Positions 53,391 through 62,930 are shown, numbered from the stretch's first letter. The stretch: 64,000 nucleotides of DNA from Oribacterium sp. C9 (GCF_002007235.1 NZ_MUHW01000012.1:55849-119848); one strand, 5' to 3'. Program-made: numbers and translations. The notes: a model not told the origin generated them from the sequence alone.

Positions 53391-54362
53391 TTATTCTAAA
53401 AATTCTATTCTATTTTTTTCCCTAAGCATACACTCCTCACAAATTGTATTTTTTAAGCTTTTTTGTTCCATGAACAATGCTCTATATTTTTTAAACCCTT
53501 CAGATTGCCATGCTTTCATTAGATTTAAATCTCTATTTAAATCCCATATAGAATATTCGCTTTTCATAATGTTACAGCAAGGCATAACTAAACCTTCTGC
53601 GGAAATATATACTGTATTAAAAACTATTGGACAAATATAGTTATCATCATATTCTATGTCTGATCCTTCTTTTAATTCAAATTCCGATCTCCATTTCCCT
53701 TCTTCCAATCCTGAGAATGATATCGGAATGAATACTATATCATCCACATAATCGCCGAAGTCTTTTATCATTTTTTCTCGTTGTGTAATGGTTTGTTTTG
53801 TCATAACACATGACAGCGAAACAGCTATATCGGATTTCAGCTCTTTCCTTAGTTCTGACAAATCTTTAATATTCTCTGATACCTTTTCAAAATGATCCAC
53901 TCCGTGAATCAGCTGGTATGTTCTGCGATCAGCTGCATTAACAGAGAATCTGATGCTATCCAATCCACATTCTATTAATTTTCGCATCGTCTCTTTATCT
54001 GCCAGCGAGCCATTTGACGTAAGAAATATATACTTAAACCCACTTTTTTTCGCATATTCAATCAATTCAGGCAATTGCGGATATAACAATGGTTCTCCCG
54101 ATATATATAATCCTAATTCTTTTGAACCGAATCCATAGTCACGAGCATTATCTATTATTTTCTTAGCAAAGGCATAGTCCATAACTTTATGTTGAACTGT
54201 ATGTTTGGCATGTTCTCCATGATACATGCAATAAATACATCTATGATTACAGCTATTATTCAATTCAATATTAAGGGATTCTGCCACTGGTGGATTCATT
54301 GACATCACTTGTGCAGTAGAAAATCTTTCTTTCATATGCTCTCGCATTATTTTTTTTTCCAT
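53391..54362 (-). CDS. Radical SAM/SPASM protein, copy 2
   Basis: This 323-aa protein has the radical SAM Cys motif CNHRCIYC (C-x3-C-x2-C) near residue 37. Following it are GLYISGEPLLYPQLPELI (GGEP-like), FLTSNGSLA and IRFSVNAADRRTYQLIHG. The C-terminal SPASM part has CPIVFNTVYISAEGLVMPCCN and ICEEC. It is a tandem paralogue of the next gene upstream. Substrate unknown; the location suggests action on a sugar or nucleotide sugar, or on a peptide carrier. Confidence 0.72.
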   Translation of the reverse strand: MEKKIMREHMKERFSTAQVMSMNPPVAESLNIELNNSCNHRCIYCMYHGEHAKHTVQHKVMDYAFAKKIIDNARDYGFGSKELGLYISGEPLLYPQLPELIEYAKKSGFKYIFLTSNGSLADKETMRKLIECGLDSIRFSVNAADRRTYQLIHGVDHFEKVSENIKDLSELRKELKSDIAVSLSCVMTKQTITQREKMIKDFGDYVDDIVFIPISFSGLEEGKWRSEFELKEGSDIEYDDNYICPIVFNTVYISAEGLVMPCCNIMKSEYSIWDLNRDLNLMKAWQSEGFKKYRALFMEQKSLKNTICEECMLREKNRIEFLE

Positions 54363-54367
54363 ATATC

Positions 54368-55315
54368 CTATCCCTCCATGTTTTTAGACTGGGATAAATA
54401 TTTCTTATACAGTTTTTCATTAAGTGGTTCCACATCATCATGTCTATTAAATATACAATTAAAACATTGATTATTAGCTATTTTCTTTTCTAAATGTTGC
54501 CTCCTTAAATCTTTCATTATCGGACTATTCCATGCATCCAATAACGAAACTTCTCTTAAATCAGCAAATGCCATTTTGTTATCATAGTCAATACAACATG
54601 CATCCATATATCCATCGCTAGTGACATGAATCCTGTTAAACAGCATTTCACAAGGAACATTTATATTCTGATTACCGCTCTCAATTATCAAGTCATTATT
54701 TTCATTATATCCACTTTGATTATCTGCAGTGTAATAATATATTGAATCAACATAATTGCCAAAAATATCATTTAGGATCTTTTTTTCGTGTATGTTAATC
54801 GAATTTTCAACAAAAGAAATGTACACTGCTAATTTGGATGCCCATTTTTTTCTTTCTATACATAAATTTATAATGTTATCTTTAACTATTTCAAAATCAT
54901 CTTTCCCATGTATGATTTTATATATATCTCGCGAAGCTGCGTTGACTGAATATTTTATGCTAGATAATCCGCAATCAACTAAATTCTTCACCTTATCTAT
55001 ATTAGCCAAGGCGCCATTTGTAGTTATATATATATATTCATAGCCGACACTATTAGCCTTCATCACCAGTTCTGATAGATTCTTATATAAAAATGGTTCA
55101 CCTCCAAGATAAAAGCCTATCTCCCTACTACCCAATTCAAAAGCTTCAGTAATAATTCTAAAAAATAGATCTATATCACATATTGAATTCCTTCTTTTTT
55201 TGTATTTATTTCCACAAAATACACAAGTATGATTACATGCATTTGTTGGTTCCATAAGTATATTCCTTGGAAACGGAGGATTTATATCAAATACACATTC
55301 TCTTTTGATAATCAT
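54368..55315 (-). CDS. Radical SAM/SPASM protein, copy 1
   Basis: This 315-aa protein has CNHTCVFC near residue 28, then IGFYLGGEPFLYKNLSEL, YITTNGALA, IKYSVNAASRDIYKIIHG, and the C-terminal VTSDGYMDACCIDYDN and CFNCIF cysteines. It is clearly related to the adjacent gene along the whole length. ATG 55315 follows AAGGAG at 7 nt. It sits between the amidotransferase and its paralogue, with a few bases between genes, so all three are co-expressed. Confidence 0.72.
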   Translation of the reverse strand: MIIKRECVFDINPPFPRNILMEPTNACNHTCVFCGNKYKKRRNSICDIDLFFRIITEAFELGSREIGFYLGGEPFLYKNLSELVMKANSVGYEYIYITTNGALANIDKVKNLVDCGLSSIKYSVNAASRDIYKIIHGKDDFEIVKDNIINLCIERKKWASKLAVYISFVENSINIHEKKILNDIFGNYVDSIYYYTADNQSGYNENNDLIIESGNQNINVPCEMLFNRIHVTSDGYMDACCIDYDNKMAFADLREVSLLDAWNSPIMKDLRRQHLEKKIANNQCFNCIFNRHDDVEPLNEKLYKKYLSQSKNMEG

Positions 55316-55329
55316 CAACACACTCCTTT

Positions 55330-56475
55330 TTATTCGATAAAATCTTTTCCTATTTCAAATAGTCTTTCCCATTTTCCATTATTTTTTTTAAAGAGCTTTT
55401 TATTTACATACTTATCTAATACTTGATAGAATTCATCTTGAGTAATATCCATATACTTGCACGCCTTTTCGATATATTGTTCACCACATTTTCCATCATA
55501 CTCATTAACATACCATATGGCATCATCTCGACTTAGTCTGCCTTCTCTTATATCGTAGCAAGCCTCATCGGTTGCCATACCAAATCCATATTTATAGTAT
55601 TTGATCATTTGATTTACTATTTGTAAATCAGAATCTAATCCAGTAAATCGCCTATATCTTCCAATATCATGAAGATCCTCACTCATTCTTCCCTTTAGTC
55701 CTCTTGCAACTGCAAAATCCGCATTATATACCTGAGACCATTCTTTAACGTAATATTGAAGCCATATAGCACGTATACCTTTTTTATCTAACTCCTCGTG
55801 TGACGGCATTTTATACAGATACATATCCTCACTAGGTATACCAGTACCATTAATTAATTCTTCAATATCAAAATTTCTCACTGTGTTAGTGTGGACAATA
55901 TTGTAAGCATCACTGCCTTCATCCTGTTTCGATGCAGTTCCCAAAGTCAATGCATTATTTTCACCTTGTATTATCAATGGAATTTCAAATTTAAGAGCTA
56001 TAATATAGGCAGATGCCCAAAGACAGTATTCAGATGCTGAAATAATATTGCCCCTTTCAAAAAAGCATTTTCTTGAAAGTACTTTTGCTATTCTAGGATT
56101 AGGCCGTATTGCTATGATATCAAATCCTCCTGATATAGAATTAAGATTATCTATATTGTGTTGACCCACTTCGGTAATTTCATCTGGAACACAGTTTACT
56201 AAAAGAGGCTTTAGTCCAAGTTTTTCTTTGGCATATACAGCCTGAAATGTACTATCTTTCCCGCCTGATACGCCAATAACACAATCATAATTCCCTCCTC
56301 GACTATGACTCTCTCTTTTAGCTGCCTCTGCTATTTCTTTTAATTCCTCTTCACGGAGTTTCCAATTAATATTTTTTTTACTCTCTTCCCATAAACATGC
56401 ATAGCAAACATTATCTGCACTAAACATAATCCCAGGTCTTGTATCTGGTTGAAGACATTTTCTACAATACTTCAT
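55330..56475 (-). CDS. N-acetyl sugar amidotransferase (PseA/WbpG-like)
   Basis: This 381-aa protein starts MKYCRKCLQPDTRPGIMF, includes CYAC, and carries the PP-loop ATP-binding motif VIGVSGGKDSTFQA near residue 65. This is the TIGR03573 family, which installs an amidino group on N-acetylated sugars: PseA makes acetamidino-pseudaminic acid in Campylobacter, WbpG acts in Pseudomonas O-antigen. GGGAGG precedes the ATG; the longer frame is upstream of that site. It links the nonulosonate genes to a flagellin-type modification. Confidence 0.82.
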   Translation of the reverse strand: MKYCRKCLQPDTRPGIMFSADNVCYACLWEESKKNINWKLREEELKEIAEAAKRESHSRGGNYDCVIGVSGGKDSTFQAVYAKEKLGLKPLLVNCVPDEITEVGQHNIDNLNSISGGFDIIAIRPNPRIAKVLSRKCFFERGNIISASEYCLWASAYIIALKFEIPLIIQGENNALTLGTASKQDEGSDAYNIVHTNTVRNFDIEELINGTGIPSEDMYLYKMPSHEELDKKGIRAIWLQYYVKEWSQVYNADFAVARGLKGRMSEDLHDIGRYRRFTGLDSDLQIVNQMIKYYKYGFGMATDEACYDIREGRLSRDDAIWYVNEYDGKCGEQYIEKACKYMDITQDEFYQVLDKYVNKKLFKKNNGKWERLFEIGKDFIE

Positions 56476-56585
56476 ATATACCTCCCAACTCCGTTTTGGC
56501 ACACATCAAACTCAAATATTCATCTTCTAGAAATTGCAATACACTTCAATAGAATTAAAACAAATTAAATTCACAATCTGACAAA

Positions 56586-57629
56586 TTAAACCATATCCCA
56601 TGTAAGTATTGTATCTTCTTCAAGATCTCTCATAACCTTTCTTCCAATAACAATATCGGTATAAACCGGAGAAATTCCTGTTCCTGGACGTTTAGGCATT
56701 AAATCTTCTTCTTGAATCACTTCACCAGCTTTCATATCTCTTGTGAGTACCAGTGACCTGCGTGCTTCTCTTCTTGGCACCTGTTCACATTCCAGCACCG
56801 TCTTCTCAGGACTTCCAAGTACAGTGTCAATCCATTTAAAGTTTGAAATTGCTTTCTTAAAATCTTCAGGATCTCCTGCATGATAATGATCGTTACCTGA
56901 AAGTGTTTTATCCAGAGTAAAGTGCTTTTCAATAACATCAGCACCAAGCATATATGCAGACGCTAATGTCATCATTGTATTATCTGGAGCCACATGATCA
57001 CTGAAACCTACTTTGATACCAGGGAAGTCATCTTTCAGTGTCTTAATAATGCGCAAATTAGCATTCTTAGGATCAGTTGGATACGAAAGAACACAATGTA
57101 GAATCGTAATATCCATACAGCCTGATTCTTTTAATGCTCTAACAGCTTCATCTACCTCTGATAAATATGATGCACCAACAGACATAACAACAGGTTTTCC
57201 TTTACTGCCTATATGACGGATAAACGGTATATTGGAAAGATCAGAAGAACTAATCTTATAAAAATCAACCATTGACTCTAGATAATCAGCTGAAGCATAG
57301 TCAAAAGGCGTTGATGTATAATCCATTCCTTTTGAATGGGTGTAATCACAAAGTTCTTGGTACTCAGACTCACCAAAGTGATCATGTCTTAAGAATAGTT
57401 CATATTGTGTCTTTGTAGGTTCCTTAGTGGTATCCCAATAAGCAGGGGAGTTCTTTGAAACAATTGTAACTGCCTTATACGACTGGAATTTAGCACAATC
57501 TATCCCTACTTCAGCCGCTGCATCAATATACATCTTTGCAGCTTCTATTGGTTTGATATTAAGTGCTTTTGCGGTATCATAGAAATTCACTCCCATCTCA
57601 GCAATCAAATACGGTTTTGAAGTTTTCAT
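56586..57629 (-). CDS. Nonulosonic acid synthase (NeuB/LegI/PseI family)
   Basis: This 347-aa aldolase-type synthase condenses PEP with a C6 N-acyl sugar to a 9-carbon nonulosonate. MGVNF near the start, KFQSYKA, the FYKISSSDLSN and VMSVGAS strands, GFSDHV and the metal-site VIEKHFTLDKTLSGNDH are present, with a C-terminal SAF domain (RRSLVLTRDMKAGEVI). Whether it makes sialic, legionaminic or pseudaminic acid cannot be settled by eye. Neighbouring PseF/PseG-like genes favour pseudaminate. Confidence 0.88.
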   Translation of the reverse strand: MKTSKPYLIAEMGVNFYDTAKALNIKPIEAAKMYIDAAAEVGIDCAKFQSYKAVTIVSKNSPAYWDTTKEPTKTQYELFLRHDHFGESEYQELCDYTHSKGMDYTSTPFDYASADYLESMVDFYKISSSDLSNIPFIRHIGSKGKPVVMSVGASYLSEVDEAVRALKESGCMDITILHCVLSYPTDPKNANLRIIKTLKDDFPGIKVGFSDHVAPDNTMMTLASAYMLGADVIEKHFTLDKTLSGNDHYHAGDPEDFKKAISNFKWIDTVLGSPEKTVLECEQVPRREARRSLVLTRDMKAGEVIQEEDLMPKRPGTGISPVYTDIVIGRKVMRDLEEDTILTWDMV

Positions 57630-57653
57630 CCTCTTTTCCTTTCCTGCCTTTCT

Positions 57654-58430
57654 TTACCAAGCCGTTTGGCCACCATCAACCATAATATTAACTCCAGTAA
57701 TATACTTAGATGCAGCAGAAGCCAAGAAAATCATCACACCAACAAGATCATCTGGATAACCTATACGTCCAAGCATTGTTTTATCTTCTAGGCGTTTTTT
57801 AAACAACGTATTTTCCTGTACGTTTTCATGAGGATATGAACCAGGGCTCACACTATTCGCCCTGATCCCATACTTAGCCAGATAAGCAGCACAAAATTTT
57901 GTCAATTCAACAGTAGCTGCTTTACCTGCCCCATAGTTAGGTGTCGAGCTAAACGGTGTATCATAATAGGTTCTTGGATCTGGTGCACCAACTGCATATA
58001 ATGATCCGATATTTATTATACTGCCCGCTACACTTTTTTTCATATATGGAATAGACTCACGGATTGTCCTAAATGTATACCCTACCGTTCCATCAATCCC
58101 CTTATTCCAGTATTCATCATCCATATTTTCTACATCACTTAGTACACCTGCGCCAAGATTTGCAGCCATCGTAATAAGAACATCAATGATTCCATCTTCT
58201 CCCGCAGCAACCTTCATAACCTGTCGAATATTATCAGTATCAGTAAGATCACACTGTAAATATGTAACTGGTCTAACAATTCCATCAATTTGGGAAATAT
58301 TCCAATCGATTACAATTACTTCTGCCCCAAAGTCAGCCAGACCTTTTACTATTTCTCTTCCAAGATATCCACATCCTCCTGTGATAACCACCTTCTTATC
58401 TTGCAGAGAGAATAGATTTTTATAATTCAT
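57654..58430 (-). CDS. Short-chain dehydrogenase/reductase
   Basis: This ~258-aa classical SDR has the cofactor loop ITGGCGYLGREI, VIDWN, an internal TMAANLGAG (NNAG-like), GSIINIGSLYAVGAP and a Tyr-x3-Lys, YGAGKAATVELTKF. The C-terminal FLASAASKYITGVNIMVDGG is typical. ATG 58430 is 9 nt from GGGGA; ATG 58436 is a close alternative. It is probably an oxidoreductase acting on the nonulosonate or its precursor. Confidence 0.78.
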   Translation of the reverse strand: MNYKNLFSLQDKKVVITGGCGYLGREIVKGLADFGAEVIVIDWNISQIDGIVRPVTYLQCDLTDTDNIRQVMKVAAGEDGIIDVLITMAANLGAGVLSDVENMDDEYWNKGIDGTVGYTFRTIRESIPYMKKSVAGSIINIGSLYAVGAPDPRTYYDTPFSSTPNYGAGKAATVELTKFCAAYLAKYGIRANSVSPGSYPHENVQENTLFKKRLEDKTMLGRIGYPDDLVGVMIFLASAASKYITGVNIMVDGGQTAW

Positions 58431-58444
58431 ACTCATATCTCCCC

Positions 58445-59383
58445 TCAATCGTTATAGCCTTTGGCTAGTTTTAAACTCTTTATCGCATTGCTTATTGGAT
58501 TAATATTCTCAACCATACCATTAGAATTTATAAGCGTTATAAAATATTTCATTTCCTTTTGATAGAATCTGTCATCAACTCCAAAGTCCTCAATCTCTCC
58601 TAAAAGTTGATGCTCGACAATATGCTTGTTATAGTCAACAATAACGACATCATTCTTAGTATAAAATTCAACCCTTCTATTATTTGTACGTCCAAAATAA
58701 TCTAAATGCATTTCTATTAGCATGTCTTTATACTCAAATATATATGTCGCTAAATCTGGTGCATCCATAACTAAATTAGAGTATTGACCAGCAACTCTAA
58801 AAGTTCGTTTTGGGAATCCAAAAAGTGAAGTCATGTAATCAATTTCATGAAGAGAATCAATATCTACTCCCCCACCACGATTCATGAAGCATCTGAAACT
58901 ATTTCTATAATCACGTCCTTTTTGCCAGTTTGGCATATAACTAGAGAATATTATTCTTACAGAATACACATCCTCTCTTTTGACTACTTTCATAAGTTCT
59001 TCATAATATCGAGAATGTCTAATCGGGCAGGCAACATAATATTCAGACCCTTGTTTTGGTTCTATGACACTAATATCATATCCTATGTCATCGAGAACTG
59101 GTTTCTCAATAAACATATGTGAACATCTATCTCTATACTTTATTATATTTTCATAGTGTGATTTTGTTTCATCAGTTATAAATACTACATCGTAATATTC
59201 AGCTATTTCCGTTTCATCCCATATTTCCTTATTAATTAATGCCTTTAAATTATCCGATAACACTCTATGAGATTTTCGAACAACATCTATATCTACTTTA
59301 ATACCCATATCTTGGCAAATCTCTATTAAATTGCCGATATGTCTACTTCCAATGGACCCAACTGCTGTAAAAAGAACCTTCAT
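58445..59383 (-). CDS. Gfo/Idh/MocA-type oxidoreductase
   Basis: This 312-aa protein has the Rossmann start KVLFTAVGSIGSRHIGNL (GxGxxG variant), IEKPVLDD, and the DIDSLHEIDYMTSLFG region (conserved GGG-D-xx-H: GGGVDIDSLHEID). The family performs NAD(P)-dependent sugar oxidation or reduction. Its ATG overlaps the preceding stop (TGATG), so it is coupled to the cytidylyltransferase gene upstream. Confidence 0.78.
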   Translation of the reverse strand: MKVLFTAVGSIGSRHIGNLIEICQDMGIKVDIDVVRKSHRVLSDNLKALINKEIWDETEIAEYYDVVFITDETKSHYENIIKYRDRCSHMFIEKPVLDDIGYDISVIEPKQGSEYYVACPIRHSRYYEELMKVVKREDVYSVRIIFSSYMPNWQKGRDYRNSFRCFMNRGGGVDIDSLHEIDYMTSLFGFPKRTFRVAGQYSNLVMDAPDLATYIFEYKDMLIEMHLDYFGRTNNRRVEFYTKNDVVIVDYNKHIVEHQLLGEIEDFGVDDRFYQKEMKYFITLINSNGMVENINPISNAIKSLKLAKGYND

Positions 59384-60096
59384 CACTTCTTACCATCTTT
59401 CTCAAATAGTAATTTATATTTTATCTTTGCAAGTTCTAAATCTGTGTAATTATCAATATCTTGAGACTCTACTTCATCAAGATATATTGGAGCCATATTT
59501 TGTGTATATAATTTTTTGTCCCTAAGTAAAGCCTCTGTTCTAAACATAAAAAACTGACCGCAATCATGATATAATTTCTCAAAATCCTGGGATCTTTTAA
59601 AGTAGTTTTCAGGATGTAACATTTCTATTTTTCCATCTCTGACAACAAGGCTTCTTTGCGGAGGATACGAAAATGGCTCAACTGGACAAACCGACTCCAA
59701 ATCGTCTCGTGCATTTAATAACTTAAAAGCTTCAATTAGCTTGTCCTTTTGAAGTAATGGTGCAGATGCCAACACACAAATAGTATAATTAAACTCAATC
59801 CCAATGTTTTTATAGCGTTCAATAACATCTATCAACACATCTGCGATTCCTGTGTCATCATCAGCAAGCTCTTTTTTTCTGAAAAACGGAACATCGGCCC
59901 CATATCTTTGTGCGATTTCTGCTATCTCTTTATCATCTGTAGAAACAATTATTGTTTCTGCAATACCTAAATCTTTGACAGCTTCAATCGAATATGCCAA
60001 AAGTGGTTTTCCAAGAAAATCTATAATATTCTTTCTTGGAATTCTTTTACTCCCACCTCTTGCTGGAATAATACATATTGAATTTCTTTTCTCCAT
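59383..60096 (-). CDS. CMP-nonulosonate cytidylyltransferase, PseF-like
   Basis: This 237-aa enzyme activates a nonulosonic acid with CTP. The signature CIIPARGGSKRIPRKNI, the VSTDDKEIAEIAQRYGADVPFFR strand and VESQDIDNYTDLELAKIKY are those of the PseF/NeuA family, closest in layout to PseF. GAGGG precedes the ATG at 10 nt. The gene upstream encodes another cytidylyltransferase domain fused to a PseG-like part. Confidence 0.87.
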   Translation of the reverse strand: MEKRNSICIIPARGGSKRIPRKNIIDFLGKPLLAYSIEAVKDLGIAETIIVSTDDKEIAEIAQRYGADVPFFRKKELADDDTGIADVLIDVIERYKNIGIEFNYTICVLASAPLLQKDKLIEAFKLLNARDDLESVCPVEPFSYPPQRSLVVRDGKIEMLHPENYFKRSQDFEKLYHDCGQFFMFRTEALLRDKKLYTQNMAPIYLDEVESQDIDNYTDLELAKIKYKLLFEKDGKK

Positions 60097-60108
60097 GAAT
60101 TATCGCCC

Positions 60109-61710
60109 TCACAAACTGTTAATCAAACTCATTACTCTTTTACGTCCACCACGCAAATCATGGCTTAGAAGCTTATCTTGGAATTTTTTTCTTGCTTTCC
60201 TAGATAATGACAAATACATCTTTAGATTACTCTCAATTATTTCATCTTCAGGATTCAAGCCTATATATGTAAAACCATTTTCGTTACTTACAAATCCATG
60301 TTTCTCTTCTCGCTCGTTTTGAGCCATTGCAATAGCTGGAATTCCTAACATTGCAAGCTCATATCCAGTCCTCCCCCTCGATGTAATTGCTATATCACAG
60401 CTGGTCATTATTTCAGGCATATTTGGAATATCATATAGTACCTCGATATTCTCCTTATCAGCGTATTTAAGTAATTCTTGAACATTCTGTTTTGCTCTTC
60501 CAAGCACTACAATAAACTTATATTCTTGATATTCTTTTTTTGAAATCATCGAAAGCAGTCGATCAGAATAATTCTGTGGATCAGCTCCTCCGAAAGAAAT
60601 AAAAACATTTTTTACTTTCTCTCTAATTTCAATAGGCTCATAGAACATAAATGTTTTTCCAGAAATATAATAGCGCTCTCCAGCCTTTACCTGAGGTAAA
60701 TCATTTTCGCTTAGCAATGCATTAAACACAAGATCCGCCTTCAATTGACCTTCTCCATCATCCTCAAAATTAATTAGCTTAGCCTTTGGAAGTACCGTCC
60801 TAAGACCAATCATGTAGTCAATCGAAGTAGTAAGGATATCATTGATAAAAATATCATATTGTTCTTTTCTGCAAATATCAAAAAGCTCCGCAATTCCGTT
60901 TACCGGTATAAGGTTATGTGATGTATTACCAAATACTTTTGGATTGGTTTGATTACTATCATAATATATATCAGGTTTAGTATAGAACTCATCAGCAAGT
61001 TCTAACGCACGGTATATATGTCCAATTCCTCGCTTATTATTACCATTCACATAAATCGCTACTTTTTTTCTGTTTAATATGTTTTCGACAGCCTGCAAAT
61101 CCCAAAATGACTCTACATCATGGGCCTCCGTTTCTGGAACTTCATATACGTCTACCTTTGAGCCTATTCTTGTTGATTCAGTTATAATTGAAGCCTTTGA
61201 TACTAAAAATGCACCTGTTTCAATATAACAAGGTGGCAAATATTGATGGTTAAGACGTTGACTATAGTTGGGCACTTTTTTTCCGTCTTTAATCCCCCAT
61301 GATAAACGCGGATTATTCAAGACAGATATCAGTGTATCTAAGTCATTATTGATAGCATAAGAAATTGCACGGTCTATTGTATTGGAACTAAGAGTTGGTG
61401 AAGTAGGCTCCATTGTGACGATGTAATCCCATGCTATAGTATGGTCTATCGCATCATATATTACAGTGTCTAAAGTAACATCATCACCACAAAGACTTTC
61501 ATTGCGCCATCGCACAGCAGTCCCCATCTGAGTAGCAATTATCTTTACTTCTGGAGAATTTGTTGTAACGATAACATCTGTAATCAATTCAGATTTTAAT
61601 GCATTGCAGATAGAATAATAAATTAAAGGATGTCCCCCAACTATCCTTATATTCTTATTTGGTATTCCTATCGACCCAGCCTTAGCAGGAATTACTGCAA
61701 GTATTTTCAT
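60109..61710 (-). CDS. Cytidylyltransferase-PseG fusion protein
   Basis: A 533-aa fusion. Residues 1-220 are a second CMP-sugar cytidylyltransferase (VIPAKAGSIGIPNKNI, VTTNSPEVKIIA, VTMEPTSPTLSS, PETEAHDVESFWDLQAVE). Residues ~225-530 are a GT-B-fold PseG-like UDP-sugar hydrolase (IYVNGNNKRGIGHIYRALELA, FISFGGADPQNYSDRLL, ITSRGRTGYELAMLGIPAIAM). PseG removes UDP from 2,4-diacetamido-trideoxy-altrose to give the PseI substrate. It is the first gene of the island's operon; a candidate promoter lies about 60 bp upstream. Confidence 0.85.
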   Translation of the reverse strand: MKILAVIPAKAGSIGIPNKNIRIVGGHPLIYYSICNALKSELITDVIVTTNSPEVKIIATQMGTAVRWRNESLCGDDVTLDTVIYDAIDHTIAWDYIVTMEPTSPTLSSNTIDRAISYAINNDLDTLISVLNNPRLSWGIKDGKKVPNYSQRLNHQYLPPCYIETGAFLVSKASIITESTRIGSKVDVYEVPETEAHDVESFWDLQAVENILNRKKVAIYVNGNNKRGIGHIYRALELADEFYTKPDIYYDSNQTNPKVFGNTSHNLIPVNGIAELFDICRKEQYDIFINDILTTSIDYMIGLRTVLPKAKLINFEDDGEGQLKADLVFNALLSENDLPQVKAGERYYISGKTFMFYEPIEIREKVKNVFISFGGADPQNYSDRLLSMISKKEYQEYKFIVVLGRAKQNVQELLKYADKENIEVLYDIPNMPEIMTSCDIAITSRGRTGYELAMLGIPAIAMAQNEREEKHGFVSNENGFTYIGLNPEDEIIESNLKMYLSLSRKARKKFQDKLLSHDLRGGRKRVMSLINSL

Positions 61711-61767
61711 AAATATATTTCCTCAGCTCTAGTTACTATCACCTTTACAAAGCAATCAAACTAAATT

Positions 61768-61800
61768 ATTATATCAACTTACAATTAACGTCAGTGTCAA
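61768..61800 (-). promoter_or_regulatory. Candidate sigma-A promoter of the glycan operon
   Basis: On the - strand a perfect TTGACA is followed by an AT-rich -10 region TTGATATAAT; TTGATA is at 17-nt spacing, TATAAT at 21. No competing motif is seen in 61711-61950. Confidence 0.45.
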
Positions 61801-61952
61801 TCATTTTTCGACTTTTATCAAACCAATTTTTCTTCCTAGGCCTTCTGATCATATAAAATGTCGACTATTCGGCTGAATTTTATAAATATTATTTTATATT
61901 TGGTTAAGTCAAAAGATTAGTTTCTTAAAAATTTCATCACCACAACAAAAAT

Positions 61953-61991
61953 AGCAGGATTCCTACATTTTGATATCATAGGAATCCTGCT
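61953..61991 (-). terminator. Terminator after the Rpn fragment
   Basis: AGCAGGATTCCTA and TAGGAATCCTGCT form a perfect 13-bp stem with a 13-nt loop, followed by ATTTTTG. The rest of 61711-62025 holds no gene. A related hairpin recurs at 63228. Confidence 0.85.
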
Positions 61992-62025
61992 CTGAATCTA
62001 TTGTATATTAAATTTTTGCAGTAAA

Positions 62026-62358
62026 TTACTTCACCACCATCATACTTTCCTGAACTATTTTAATCAATTCCATCGGATACTTGCAGAAATCAGCAATCTC
62101 CTTTGGTGTCTTTCCATCTTGAAGCAGCTCAGTAATTTTCTCTCTATCTCGCTCTTCACGCCCCTCTTCTTTGATACCGTTTACAAATGTTTTTTCATCA
62201 TATTCCGTTAGACACATGTCTATTACCTCCGCCCTATGAGCAATCAGGAACTCCTTCAGTATTCCGTCCTCAATACATGAAACAACTGCAGAATCTACAG
62301 CCTTCTCTATATCTTCTGAGCATTTTAGTTTTTCGCGTATCCTTTCGATAAGCGTCAT
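62026..62358 (-). pseudogene. C-terminal fragment of an Rpn-family recombination-promoting nuclease
   Basis: The 110-residue frame (CIEDGILKEFLIAHRAEVIDMCLTEYDEKTF, then EGREERDREKITELLQDGKTPKEIADFCKYP) matches only the C-terminal third of Rpn/PD-(D/E)XK transposase-associated proteins of Lachnospiraceae (about 300 aa). The nuclease domain is missing, so it is almost certainly a remnant, though an ATG is present at 62358. It may be a relic of the element flanking the glycan island. Confidence 0.7.
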
Positions 62359-62565
62359 ATATCCGTCCAGTACTTTAAATTGAAATCTTAGTTCGTCATT
62401 TTTTCCTTTGTTAAGATTAAATCAGGTTGCTGTCCATTCAAAAGAGCCTGTCTTATCCGGATTTATAAAGGATTCTGATAACCTCAGCTGTTTAGTCGGA
62501 TCTATGATTTAATTGTACCAGTTACTCTCAAGTCACCCTCAATAAGATATATCATTAGAGTATAT

Positions 62566-62606
62566 GTAAAACATTTACTTGCAAACGTTTTACTTTTGAG
62601 TTATCT
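62566..62606 (+). promoter_or_regulatory. Promoter and operator of the dinJ-yafQ pair
   Basis: GTAAAAC (62566-62572) and GTTTTAC (62587-62593) form an inverted repeat that overlaps a -35 TTGCAA (62579) and a -10 TTATCT (62601) at 16-nt spacing. Type II antitoxins of this type bind such sites and repress their own operon. The region 62359-62565 shows no gene. Confidence 0.55.
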
Positions 62607-62626
62607 TTACATTAGGAGGTGATCAT

Positions 62627-62923
62627 ATGGCAACAGCAGTAAAAGATACCAATTTCAACATGCGAATGAACAGTCAAAAGAAAAGTGCATTGGAATCTTT
62701 GTATTCCAGCCTTGGCATGTCACTGCCCGAAGCGGTAAACATCTTCTTTGAAAACTCGCTTCTCGTAGGAGGGCTTCCGTTTAATGTCAGGCTTCCACAT
62801 TACAACCGTGAGACCGAGGACGCTATCCTTGAAGCAAGAGGCATCATGTCAGGACAGATTCCTTCAAAGTCATACAGTTCAGCACGAGAGCTGTTTGATG
62901 AACTTGATGCTGAGGACGAGTGA
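62627..62923 (+). CDS. RelB/DinJ-family antitoxin
   Basis: This 98-aa protein has an N-terminal ribbon-helix-helix (VKDTNFNMRMNSQKKSALESLYSSLGMSLPEAVNIFFENSL), the DinJ pattern, followed by a helical toxin-binding tail. GGAGGTGATC precedes the ATG. The YafQ-like toxin starts 7 bp after the stop; an antitoxin-toxin order is standard. Confidence 0.9.
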   Translation: MATAVKDTNFNMRMNSQKKSALESLYSSLGMSLPEAVNIFFENSLLVGGLPFNVRLPHYNRETEDAILEARGIMSGQIPSKSYSSARELFDELDAEDE

Positions 62924-62930
62924 TTGACTG

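Noticed and set aside
59852..60322. 156-aa + strand frame across the two cytidylyltransferase genes
   Set aside because: It spans the gene junction on the opposite strand and has no recognisable features.
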